From Haberlea rhodopensis (taxonomy: Eukaryota; Streptophyta; Magnoliopsida; Lamiales; Gesneriaceae), in the NCBI GenBank assembly GCA_907163345.1, contig CAJQUN010000227.1, positions 248,001 to 312,000 on the forward strand: a DNA stretch of 64,000 bases. Direction: 5' to 3'. Shown in pieces: positions 35,036-47,100 of this stretch (positions are counted from its first letter, which is position 1; each line of letters begins with the position of its first letter). Both the position numbers and the translations under genes were made by a program. The notes beneath the pieces are model-generated. The model was not told the origin of the DNA and searched no databases. It saw only the letters and a list, made by a program, of their open reading frames with translations.

Positions 35036-35340
35036 ATAGCGATGGTTCATTCCGCTATATCTATTGGCGATGGTTCATTCCGCCAGGTGTATTTATAGCG
35101 ATGGTTCATTCCGCTATATCTATTGGCGATGGTTCATTCCGCCAGGTGTATTTATAGCGATGGTTCATTCCGCTATATCTATTGGCGATGGTTCATTCCG
35201 CCAGGTGTATTTATAGCGATGGTTCTTTCCGCTATATCTATTGGCGATGGTTCATTCCGCCAGGTGTATTTATAGCGACGGTTCATTCCGCTATATTGAT
35301 TGGCGATGGTTCATTCCGCCAGGTGTATTGATAGCGATGC
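35036..35340 (+). repeat. 59-bp tandem stem-loop array (A2)
   Basis: Five units. Each contains ATAGCG(11)CGCTAT and TGGCG(11)CGCCA with the same 11-nt loop ATGGTTCATTC (first pair at 35036-35058 and 35065-35085). Confidence 0.93.
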
Positions 35341-36009
35341 CTCTTTCCGCTACTATGTGGACGATGATTCATACTCAGGTGTATAGCGAGGTTTCATGCC
35401 ACTTATTATATGACGAGGTGTCATGCCGTCGATTCTATAGCGAGGGATTTTACCGCTATGTACTCAGCACAGGATTTTGCCGCCTTCGAGCGATGGGTGC
35501 TGATTACGCACTATTATTGAGCGACGGAGACATGTATGACGCTATATTGCTAGCGATGAGGTATGAGATATTGCTATTTTATTAGCTTTATTTTAGCTGG
35601 CATGCATTGATATACATGTTTTATTATGCCTATTTTACTAGCATGATAGTGGATTGACATACGCTGATGTACATGTATCGTCACTAGTTGACAATGTTTT
35701 AGATGCCATGAGTTGGCATGTGTCGTCATAGGATGACGATGACGATGGTGTAGGAGATGTCTTATTAGACATGCATCATCGTGACGATGATCGATGCGTT
35801 GAGTATACGTATTCTGTGGTATGCCTTGGGTGCCAGTACCAAGCACAAGGTGGCGTGTGCGACACCGATTGACGTGACCCTTATACCGAGCGGGTTGCTC
35901 GAGGAATGGATGGATGCGCTGTACATGTGATTGTACCGCAGCTTACGATTGGGGTGATCATATTACGAGTGGTGATACCCTTGAGGTATGCTCGTTGGAA
36001 TGGCTTTTG

Positions 36010-38932
36010 TGTAAGGACCCCAAGCCCTTAACCCTTGATTAGTGTATTAATCATTAATGTGTGGCATAAGCTTTCAATAAAATTATTCGGGAAACACAGA
36101 TGATACCTTACCATTGAATGGCAACACAAAATTTTCTTTAACATACAGTGTTTTAAGCTCTCATCCTAACAACAATAGACTCATAGAGCTTGCCCATTAC
36201 ACCCCTTTTTACTTGTGGACTTTTATAAAAATTTTGGCAGAGTCTCCCCATAAATAGAGCTATCCCGAAATAAAAGTACAGCACATAACATAATTCCCGG
36301 CCAGGGAAAACATAATACTCATCAGAATACAGTAATGTCAAGTAAATTCCCAGCCAGGGAAGACACCACACACATGACAACAAAAGTGGGTTTCAACACC
36401 CACAATACACTAATGACTCTCTTATCATTTAGCAATTCTACCTCTAATTGCATGCAACATGGAATGAAAGAGAGAGAAAGGCTCATGCCTTTACATACAA
36501 CCCATATACAAGCATAATCTTGCTCACATGCGAGCATCATGAATATGTATATAACCCTCATGGGCGTATGAGTACTTTATACGATACCGTGCTTCATCGA
36601 GCCCTGGTACCACGATCCTGGGAGTACATCCAATCAACAGCTTGAGCTCATATCCAAAGCCATCGATGTACCTGTTCACCTGCCCCAACAGAGACAGCCC
36701 CCAACGGGGTGAGCATACCAATTCCACAATTTCATAATCATATGACATAGTACATAATTTACGAAAATGTAAATATTGTGGAACATATATGATACTTCCT
36801 GGATGGTATCATCCTCATCATAGCGTACCCCTGTATAACCCTGTTCTCAAAACAGATAAATCATCAAATCTTGAATATGCAGTTAATCATCATATTGGTT
36901 AACCCTAGCCAGTCTCAAATCAGTAACCTTTCATAACATCTTACTTTATTTGGCAATGATTGGTAACATTTCATAACATCGTTTCATAACATCTTTTCAT
37001 AACATCGTTTCATAACATCGTTTCATAACATCGTTTCATAACATCGTTTCATAACATCTTTTCATAACATCGTTTCATAACATCGTTTCATAACATCTTT
37101 TCATAACATCTTTTCATAACATCGTTTCATAACATCTTTTCATAACATCTTACTTAATTTAGCAATAATTAGCAACATTTCATAACATCATTTCATAACA
37201 TCGTTTCATAACATCTTTTCATAACATCGTTTCATAACATCGTTTCATAACATCTTTTCATAACATCTTTTCATAACATCTTACTTTAACTAGCAATGAT
37301 TATAATTCTAGATATCGTATTGAGATTTTCTTAACTTCCGATATTGGTTAATCACTTCTCTGATTAACTACGTCTCTGTTCCTATTATTACCCATAGGGA
37401 ATAAAATACAGATATCCTAGATATCTAATCAAATACCACATTCTCATTTCTTACTTCAAGGTAACGTCATACTATGGGTGTTTGCTCCGTAGCAACCACA
37501 CCTCATCATTGGCTCGCTTCATAGCGGCACTGAGCATTCCACCATGTGAAACAACATATCGTAACCAAGTCCCGATACCATCATAGTGAAACATATCATA
37601 TATCTTAAATCATGCATCATACTTGTAAGACATCATTTAAACTATGCTCGTACGCTAAACGTACCTTAAATCCTCGAAGTCCGAGCCAAACCTTGCTCGA
37701 GCCCCGAGAAACGATGTGCTAAAACGATAAATAATTCACAATTATTTACGAACATGTAACCCATGCTCAAGCACATTCATAACCTTCAAAATATTGTCAA
37801 CACTCGACAATAAATCATTTAAAAGACCCGGGGCAGGGTACATGCAGGGAGGGAAAACGAATGCGACATATCGAAAAATTGCCCAAGAACACCTTCAATA
37901 ATTCGAACCCTAGCATCACAATTCGAACCCAACCAAGCGTCATAAATCATTTAAAACATGTAATGAACGATCCTTAACATGAATCATCAACCCATAGTCA
38001 AAATCCCCAAATTCGAAATCAACCCTCACCAATTAGGGCAAAATCGAACCATAACATCTTAATTCAATCCCACTTAAGCATATAATTCATTTAAACATGA
38101 ATAAATCGAATCCTAACAAGAATTATCATCCTCATGCCAACAATCCCCAAAATCGAACATAAATCCCCCACACATCATGAAATTCGAACCAACCTCTACA
38201 AATTCGAACTCAATCCTCAAAATTCGAACACAATAATTCACAATAGGTAGGGAAAATACATCATAAGCATGGAAAAGGGGTAAGGAACGTTACCCAACGA
38301 AATCGGAAGCAAAATCGGACGAAATCCGATGAACCCTAACTTTTGGGGATCGACGCTCTTTCTCAAAATTCGACCTCAAATCGCGATGAAACTTTCAATT
38401 GCCGGAGGGGAAATGAGCGCCTGGACGAGACGAAGCCGTGGGTAGGTCGGACGCGCCGATCGGCGGCGGGACGGCGGCGGCCAAAGCGCTTTTGCGCGCG
38501 GGCAGGGGCTGGCAGCGGGAGAGGGTCGCGGGAGAGGAGAGAGGAAATGAAGGGGTTGAAATGAAATTTCCTTTAAAATTTTGGGTTCAATTGGTATTTA
38601 TAGCAAAAATACCCCGAAAAATTAATAGCCCCACAAATACATCATGATTCCTTAAAAATCATCTGTTTTCAAAAACTCTCTCTCTAACTCCAAAACCCCA
38701 TACTGGTGCTCACACAGCACCCGAGATTCCGAGACACATCAAAAAAACCAACTCTTAGGTTTTACACCGTAATGTGAATACAATCTCAACCTCTGGATCC
38801 AACGATCCCAACTACCCAAATAAACGAGCCCAGAAGGCCCAACATCGCGATTAAACTCCAAATCGCTACGTAAAACCACTTTAGGGATTATTAACACTAC
38901 GGGATTAACACCTATAATCCCTGGTCATCACA
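36010..38932 (-). mobile_element. A3 3' LTR (2923 bp)
   Basis: TATA box at 38602-38595 (minus). Longer than other A LTRs because of a 13-bp tandem array. Hairpin GTACGT(3)GCGTAC at 37664-37650 (minus) with one U-G pair. Confidence 0.93.
36967..37280 (-). repeat. 13-bp tandem array in the A3 3' LTR
   Basis: Roughly twenty units of CATAACATCGTTT or CATAACATCTTTT (plus strand), split by a short spacer near 37155-37180. Absent from the LTRs of A1, A2 and A4. Confidence 0.95.
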
Positions 38933-38964
38933 ATATCCCCCACTAAAAGAATTTCGTCCTCGAA
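38933..38964 (-). other. Polyprotein-tail relic and polypurine tract of A3
   Basis: Minus strand: TTCGAGGACGAAATTC then TTTTAGTGGGGGATAT, next to the 3' LTR. Confidence 0.85.
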
Positions 38965-40839
38965 ATTAGCACTGGTGTATCACGTAACACCCAGGCTACA
39001 CAACAACATGAAGCCATAACCTCGATTCCTGACCATATCAGAATCGTATTAATAAACGCAAGGATGCTTACCTATCATCAAACTCTGAAACAGAGCGACT
39101 TACCAAAACCAACATATCACCTAAGAGGCAAAACGTACCTCGATGCGGGTCATCCTAAAAGTCAGTCCCTCATGACTGCAAAACCACCGATACTTACGAC
39201 TGTAGATCGGACAGTCATCCTGAATGACACCTCAACCGTGAGAACGTTGACCTCGTGTCAAACTCTGGAGTGGAATAGACTTCCAAATCCATCATAACGT
39301 CAAAGAGCGTCAGCACAGCTCAACGCTAATAATCCAAAAGCAGTTAGTCAACTGAAACTGTAAGGATTCGAATCGTTCCTGATTCCATCGTAGATTTCAT
39401 TCCTTGACATCTCTTATCATGACTCACGATGTCCAACATACATCGTTACGAGGGAACACCAGTATTCCACGGTGTACACATACCAAACCTGGTTTCCACT
39501 TTCAAACCTCCTCTATCGAAGGAGCAGTCGCATCATTGCAACTCAAATACTTGGATTCTCAGGTCGAATCAACGACGACTTGACGACTCTCTCGTTGGTA
39601 CTTCACATCATGAGCTGTCCCAGACAAGTCTCACCAAGATTTAAACATAAACATATATACATTTCAGTGAGGCATATTCAACCTCAACGTCAAATAACGT
39701 GGTGACTACCAGAGTCCACCACAATCCACCTCGTATCACCTTACGATTTGCCAAACTTGGTTCCAACGAGCAGTATAACGGCTCTAGCAAGCCCATCATG
39801 GTGCTGCACACACGCGGCAGACAAACTAATCGCTGTCTCACTAGGTTCACCTCAAACCTACCAATCAGATGGACGTTTCCACACGGCATACCATACCATG
39901 GGAAGAACAATCAATAGAGTAGTGGGTCTTTACCCAACATTCCTCCAATGCTGATATACCCTGGACACTTCAATGTCCCCATGTACTTAACATAACCTGA
40001 TCCTACTCCCTTAGGACCCATCTTACATCCTCATGGGTGGTGTGACCATGTCTACCACATGTCATATCAATAGAAAGCGAGTAATTCCTCCACGATTACT
40101 CCTATCGTCAAAAACATGGCCAAAAAGCCAATCCAACGAGCATACCTCAAGGGTATCACCACTCGTAATATGATTGCCTCAAACAATTTATGCGGTACAA
40201 TTACATGTACAGCGTGTCCATCCATTCTTCGAGCAACCCGCTCGGTATAAGGGTCACGTCAATCGGTGACGCACACGTCTCCTTGTGCCCGACACTGGCA
40301 CCCAAGGCATACAACTGAAAACGTATACTTAACGCATTGCTCATCGTAACGATGATGCATGTCTAATAAGACATCTCCTGCACTATCGTCATCGCCATCC
40401 CGTGACGACACATGCCCACTCATGGCATCTAAGGTATCGTCAACTAGTGACGGTACAAGTCAACAATGACATCTAAATGACCTAGTCAACTCGTGACGGT
40501 CCATGTACATCAACATATGTCATCCATCATCATGCTAGTAGATAGTCATAATAAAACATGCATATCAACGCATACCAGCAATAATAATGCTAATAAAATA
40601 GCAATATCTCATACCTCATCGCTGACAAGATAGCGGCATACCTATCTCCGTCGCTCCATAATAATACGTAATCAGCACCCATCGCTCGAAGGCGGCCAAA
40701 ATCCTGTGCTGAATATATAGCGGTACAGTCCATCGCTATAGAATCGACGGCATGATACCTCGTCATATAATAGGTGGCATGAAACCTCGCTATACACCTG
40801 AGCATGAATCATCGTCCACATAATAGCGGAAAGAGGCAT

Positions 40840-41110
40840 CGCTATCAATACATCTGGCGGAAAGAACCATCGCCAATCAATATAGCGGAATGAGGCATCA
40901 CTATCATACATCTGGCGGAAAGAACCATCGCCAATCAATATAGCGGAATGAGGCATCGCTATCGTACATCTGGCGGAAAGAACCATCGCCAATCAATATA
41001 GCGGAATGAGGCATCTCTATCGTACATCTGGCGGAAAGAACCATCGCCAATCAATATAGCGGAATGAGGCATCGCTATCATACATCTGGCGGAAAGAACC
41101 ATCGCCAGTC
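40840..41110 (-). repeat. ~58-bp tandem stem-loop array (A3)
   Basis: Four to five units with TAGCG(N)CGCTA-type and TGGCG(N)CGCCA-type stem-loops. The loop differs from that in A2 (TTCTTTCC in place of TTCATTCC in one arm type). Confidence 0.9.
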
Positions 41111-41154
41111 CTCATAAAAGAATGAGTCATCGTAAATCCTCATAATAATATCGT

Positions 41155-41390
41155 ATGGCCTCTTACCATATGGGGCACCTTACCCCGTGGCACCTTACCA
41201 CAATAACATCGCATGGCTACTTACCATGTGGGGCACCTTACCCCGTGGCACCTTACCACAATAACATCGCATGGCTACTTACCATGTGGGGCACCTTACC
41301 CCGTGGCACCTTACCACAATAACATCGCATGGCTACTTACCATGTGGGGCACCTTACCCCGTGGCACCTTACCACAATAACATTATATCA
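41155..41390 (-). repeat. ~58-bp array of three-hairpin units (A3)
   Basis: Four units with CATGG(N)CCATG, GGGG(7)CCCC and GTGG(7)CCAC, the counterpart of the A1 array at 13739-13935. The loops here are all of the form CACCTTA on the plus strand, changed together relative to A1. Confidence 0.92.
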
Positions 41391-41700
41391 TTATATAAAC
41401 ATCATATAAACATCATCATGATAATCTTGTTCCTCATAATCATCATCATAATCATTATCATAAACATCATATCATCTTTACTTATCATAAACATTATCAT
41501 AAACTTACTTATCATTATCATCATCATAAACATCTTATCATCTTTACTTATCGTAAACATCATCATAACTTACTTATCATTATCATCATCATAATCATCT
41601 TATCATCTTTACTTATCATAAACATTATCATATAAACATCGTATAAGCCTCATTGTATAAACATCGTATAACATCATCGTATACACATCATCATCTCATC
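41390..41700. repeat. ATC/ATA low-complexity stretch
   Basis: Imperfect repeats of CATCATAA and TAAACAT. The A1 counterpart is near 13620-13735. Confidence 0.85.
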
Positions 41701-42152
41701 GTGAATACTCATGCAATAAAAGCACAGTTGTAGTATAAGGATGTGTGTTACCGTCAGATGCCCGTACGCCTCTTACGTACATTCCTTGCTTGAACATTAC
41801 ATGAACAAACGCATTAGTATATTCAATAATAATTGAGACCATACCGAAGTATTCCACTGTCGGTTGTCTACTCAGTCTGTCCTCAGACAATACGTCATAT
41901 CTTTCTTTTCCCTGATTTTCTTCCAAAATCAGATTCCTTGGCACGTAGCATATAGAGTGTTAGACATCACTATTAATGTCATCATATCGTGTTCTACACG
42001 ATTCCTGCAACCACAATGGTTAGCAATACCACTTTTCATATCATAAAAGCACATAAACAATTAGTCATGTCGTATAACATTAATGCCATCATGCATAAAT
42101 ATGTGCTATCAATATCTTCCTAGGCCCTTAACAGCCCCAACGAGCAACCACT

Positions 42153-42164
42153 GCTCTGATACCA
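42153..42164 (-). other. PBS of A3
   Basis: Plus-strand GCTCTGATACCA, the complement of TGGTATCAGAGC. Confidence 0.9.
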
Positions 42165-42168
42165 CTAA

Positions 42169-45078
42169 TGTAAGATCCCAAGCCCTTAACCCTTGATTAG
42201 TGTATTAATCATTAATGTGTGGCATAAGCTTTCAATAAAATTATTCGGGAAACACAGATGATACCTTACCATTGAATGGCAACACAAAATTTTCTTTAAC
42301 ATACAGTGTTTTAAGCTCTCATCCTAACAACAATAGACTCATAGAGCTTGCCCATTACACCCCTTTTTACTTGTGGACTTTTATAAAAATTTTGGCAGAG
42401 TCTCCCCATAAATAGAGCTATCCCGAAATAAAAGTACAGCACATAACATAATTCCCGGCCAGGGAAAACATAATACTCATCAGAATACAGTAATGTCAAG
42501 TAAATTCCCAGCCAGGGAAGACACCACACACATGACAACAAAAGTGGGTTTCAACACCCACAATACACTAATGACTCTCTTATCATTTAGCAATTCTACC
42601 TCTAATTGCATGCAACATGGAATGAAAGAGAGAGAAAGGCTCATGCCTTTACATACAACCCATATACAAGCATAATCTTGCTCACATGCGAGCATCATGA
42701 ATATGTATATAACCCTCATGGGTGTATGAGTACTTTATACGATACCGTGCTTCATCGAGCCCTGGTACCATGATCCTGGGAGTACATCCAATCAACAGCT
42801 TGAGCTCATATCCAAAGCCATCGATGTACCTGTTCACCTGCCCCAACAGAGACAGCCCCCAACGGGGTGAGCATACCAATTCCACAATTTCATAATCATA
42901 TGACATAGTACATAATTTACGAAAATGTAAATATTGTGGAACATATATGATACTTCCTGGATGGTATCATCCTCATCATAGCGTACCCCTGTATAACCCT
43001 GTTCTCAAAACAGATAAATCATCAAATCTTGAATATGCAGTTAATCATCATATTGGTTAACCCTAGCCAGTCTCAAATCAGTAACCTTTCATAACATCTT
43101 ACTTTATTTGGCAATGATTGGTAACATTTCATAACATCGTTTCATAACATCTTTTCATAACATCGTTTCATAACATCGTTTCATAACATCGTTTCATAAC
43201 ATCTTTTCATAACATCGTTTCATAACATCGTTTCATAACATCTTTTCATAACATCTTTTCATAACATCGTTTCATAACATCTTTTCATAACATCTTACTT
43301 AATTTAGCAATAATTAGCAACATTTCATAACATCATTTCATAACATCGTTTCATAACATCTTTTCATAACATCGTTTCATAACATCGTTTCATAACATCT
43401 TTTCATAACATCTTTTCATAACATCTTACTTTAACTAGCAATGATTATAATTCTAGATATCGTATTGAGATTTTCTTAACTTCCGATATTGGTTAATCAC
43501 TTCTCTGATTAACTACGTCTCTGTTCCTATTATTACCCATAGGGAATAAAATACAGATATCCTAGATATCTAATCAAATACCACATTCTCATTTCTTACT
43601 TCAAGGTAACGTCATACTATGGGTGTTTGCTCCGTAGCAACCACACCTCATCATTGGCTCGCTTCATAGCGGCACTGAGCATTCCACCATGTGAAACAAC
43701 ATATCGTAACCAAGTCCCGATACCATCATAGTGAAACATATCATATATCTTAAATCATGCATCATACTTGTAAGACATCATTTAAACTATGCTCGTACGC
43801 TAAACGTACCTTAAATCCTCGAAGTCCGAGCCAAACCTTGCTCGAGCCCCGAGAAACGATGTGCTAAAACGATAAATAATTCACAATTATTTACGAACAT
43901 GTAACCCATGCTCAAGCACATTCATAACCTTCAAAATATTGTCAACACTCGACAATAAATCATTTAAAAGACCCGGGGCAGGGTACATGCAGGGAGGGAA
44001 AACGAATGCGACATATCGAAAAATTGCCCAAGAACACCTTCAATAATTCGAACCCTAGCATCACAATTCGAACCCAACCAAGCGTCATAAATCATTTAAA
44101 ACATGTAATGAACGATCCTTAACATGAATCATCAACCCATAGTCAAAATCCCCAAATTCGAAATCAACCCTCACCAATTAGGGCAAAATCGAACCATAAC
44201 ATCTTAATTCAATCCCACTTAAGCATCATAATTCATTTAAACATGAATAAATCGAATCCTAACAAGAATTATCATCCTCATGCCAACAATCCCCAAAATC
44301 GAACATAAATCCCCCACACATCATGAAATTCGAACCAACCTCTACAAATTCGAACTCAATCCTCAAAATTCGAACACAATAATTCACAATAGGTAGGGAA
44401 AATACATCATAAGCATGGAAAAGGGGTAAGGAACGTTACCCAACGAAATCGGAAGCAAAATCGGACGAAATCCAATGAACCCTAACTTTTGGGGATCGAC
44501 GCTCTTTCTCAAAATTCGACCTCAAATCGCGATGAAACTTTCAATTGCCGGAGGGGAAATGAGCGCCTGGACGAGACGAAGCCGTGGGTAGGTCGGACGC
44601 GCCGATCGGCGGCGGGACGGCGGCGGCCGAAGCGCTTTTGCGCGCGGGCAGGGGCTGGCAGCGGGAGAGGGTCGCGGGAGAGGAGAGAGGAAATGAAGGG
44701 GTTGAAATGAAATTTCCTTTAAAATTTTGGGTTCAATTGGTATTTATAGCAAAAATACCCCGAAAAATTAATAGCCCCACAAATACATCATGATTCCTTA
44801 AAAATCATCTGTTTTCAAAAACTCTCTCTCTAACTCCAAAACCCCCTACCGGTGCTCACACAGCACCCGAGATTCCGAGACACATCAAAAAAACCAACTC
44901 TTAGGTTTTACACCGTAATGTGAATACAATCTCAACCTCTGGATCCAACGATCCCAACTACCCAAATAAACGAGCCCAGAAGGCCCAACATCGCGATTAA
45001 ACTCCAAATCGCTACGTAAAACCACTTTAGGGATTATTAACACTACGGGATTAACACCTATAATCCCTGGTCATCACA
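42169..45078 (-). mobile_element. A3 5' LTR (2910 bp)
   Basis: TATA box at 44748-44741 (minus). Carries the same 13-bp array as its partner. Ends (plus view) GGTCATCACA before the TTTTG duplication. Confidence 0.93.
43107..43432 (-). repeat. 13-bp tandem array in the A3 5' LTR
   Basis: Same order of units and spacer as 36967-37280, as expected when both LTRs are copied from one template. Confidence 0.95.
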
Positions 45079-45083
45079 TTTTG

Positions 45084-47100
45084 GCCATGTGATTTGACGA
45101 CAGGAGTAATCATGGAGGAAATTACTCGCTTTCTGTCGATGTGACATGTGGTAGACATGGTCACACCACCCTTGAGGGTGTAGGATGGGTCCTAAGGGAG
45201 TAGGATCAGGTTATGTTAAGTACATAGGGACATTGGAGTGTCCAGGGTGTATCGGCATTGAGGAATGTTGGATAAAGACCCGCTACTCTATTGAGTTTTC
45301 TTCCCATAGTATGTTATACCATGTGGAAACGTCCGTCTTGTTGGTAGGTTTGAGGTGAACCTAGAGAGGCAGAGACTAGGTTGTCTGCCGCGTGTGGGTA
45401 GCACCATGATGGGCTTGCTAGAGCCGTTACACTGCTCGTTGGAACCAAGTTTGGCAAATCGTAAGGTGATACGATGAGGATTGTGGTGGACTCTAGTAGT
45501 CACCATGTCATTGAGGTTAAGGTTGTTCATGCCTCACTGAAACGTGTATACGTTTATGTTTAATCTTGGAGACTTGTCTGGGACAGCTCAGGATGTTGGA
45601 GTACCAACAAGAGAGTCATCAGGTTGTTATTGACTCAATCTAAAGGAACCCGTGTATTGGGATACAATGGGTGTTATTGTATCCAGTTTTTCCGAACGAT
45701 GGTTCGAGACTTGTGGATCTCGAGTTCGATGGCGCTTCCCTTGCGAGGAAGGAGGTAGTATTATACCTATTTGGGAATCTTTGAAAGATTCGGTAAGTTG
45801 GTACAAGTGGTGTTGATTTTGGGAATCACACCGTGTATTGTTAATCGTCGATTTTCATCCTCCACTGAGTAAGGAATGACTCAGAATTGACGGTTGTGTT
45901 TGGGGCTTAGGGGTAGGTTGTAGATACCCGAGCCAAGTGCTTTGAGTATGCATGCGATGTCGTGCTTAGGCAGGTATACCGGTGAGTATACGGATGCCAG
46001 TTGTTGATTTCCTTTCTGTCAAGCACAGAGTTATGCTATTTTTGGATGGTTAAATCTCTGATGAGATATGGAACACCTTGAGATTGGGAATCTCCATGGC
46101 ACGATGATTATGAGGAATGATCGTGAAGTTAGTTGACTCCCTTGAGGAGGGATTTTCTTGTGAGGGTTAAGGTATTTCCCTTGTTGGTGTTTTCCTTCGA
46201 GTTATGCGACAGCCTTTCCAAGTTTGGATTGTTAAATCCGAGGATTTTCAAGGGATGGCAGGATTTCGGATTGGTTGAGTGTCGCTGACGACACAAGCGT
46301 TGAGGATGCAATGGGTTTATTGCATGTCTTAAGAATTTTAAACTCTGCGGAGTCTCGGTTGTTATTTATGATCAGGACGTGATTCTTGGAACATCCGGAG
46401 GTGGACATCTTGTGAGATGTCTTTTGTTTGAATTTGTGGCCGTGAGTTGCCCAAATTAAGTTGCAATGAGGCGACTACTCCTTCGATGGAGGAAGTTGAA
46501 AGTGGAAACCAGGTTTGGTATGTGTACACCGTGGATGTACTAGTGTTTCCCTCGTAACGATGTATGTTAGACATCGTGAGTCTTGGTAAAGATGTCATTG
46601 GATGATATCTACGATAGAATCAGGAGCGATTCGAATCCTTACAGTTTCAGTTGACTAACTGCTTTTGGATTATTAGCGTTGAGTTGTACTGACGCTCTTT
46701 GACGTTATGATGGATTTGGAAGTCTACTCCACTCCAGAGTTTGACACGAGGTCAACGTTCTTACGGTTGAGATGTCATTCAGGACGTGTTCGTACTGTTG
46801 TATTAGATCGAAGGATGACTGTCCGATCTACAGTCGTAAGTATTTGTTGATTTGCAGTCATGAGAGGCTGACTTCTGGGATGACCCGCATCGAGGTACGT
46901 TTCGCCTCTTGGGTGATATGTTGGTTTTGGTATGTCGCTCTGTTTCAGAGTTTGATGAGAGGTAAGTATCCTCGCGTTTATTAATACGATTCTGATATGG
47001 TCAGGAATCGAGGTTATGGCTTCATGTTGTTGAGTAGCCTGGGTGTTACGTGATACACCAGTGCTAATTTCGAGGACGAAATTCTTTTAGTGGGGGATAT
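45084..47100 (+). mobile_element. A2 internal domain, second part
   Basis: Continues the hairpin string after A3, collinear with A1 from about 15000 to 17387 without the TRIM. Non-coding. Confidence 0.88.
47069..47100 (+). other. Polyprotein-tail relic and polypurine tract of A2
   Basis: TTCGAGGACGAAATTC then TTTTAGTGGGGGATAT; the LTR starts at 47101. Confidence 0.85.

Larger units (their letters stand above)
33856..36009 (+). mobile_element. A2 internal domain, first part
   Basis: Non-coding. Three different hairpin arrays (34229-34441, 34809-34998, 35036-35340) lie where A1 has its 61-bp array, followed by the hairpin string shared with A1. It is interrupted at 36009 by A3 at the target TTTTG. 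Confidence 0.85.
38965..42168 (-). mobile_element. A3 internal domain
   Basis: Non-coding. Hairpin string (38965-40680) homologous to A1, stem-loop array (40840-41110), three-hairpin array (41155-41390), AT-rich ATC/ATA low-complexity stretch (41390-41700), then the PBS-proximal block. Confidence 0.85.
36010..45078 (-). mobile_element. Complete LARD-like element A3 (9069 bp)
   Basis: LTRs 36010-38932 and 42169-45078; internal domain 38933-42168. The target duplication TTTTG is perfect (36005-36009 and 45079-45083). The LTR pair is nearly identical (under about ten differences noted by eye), so this is the youngest insertion in its nest. No retroelement proteins. Confidence 0.94.
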
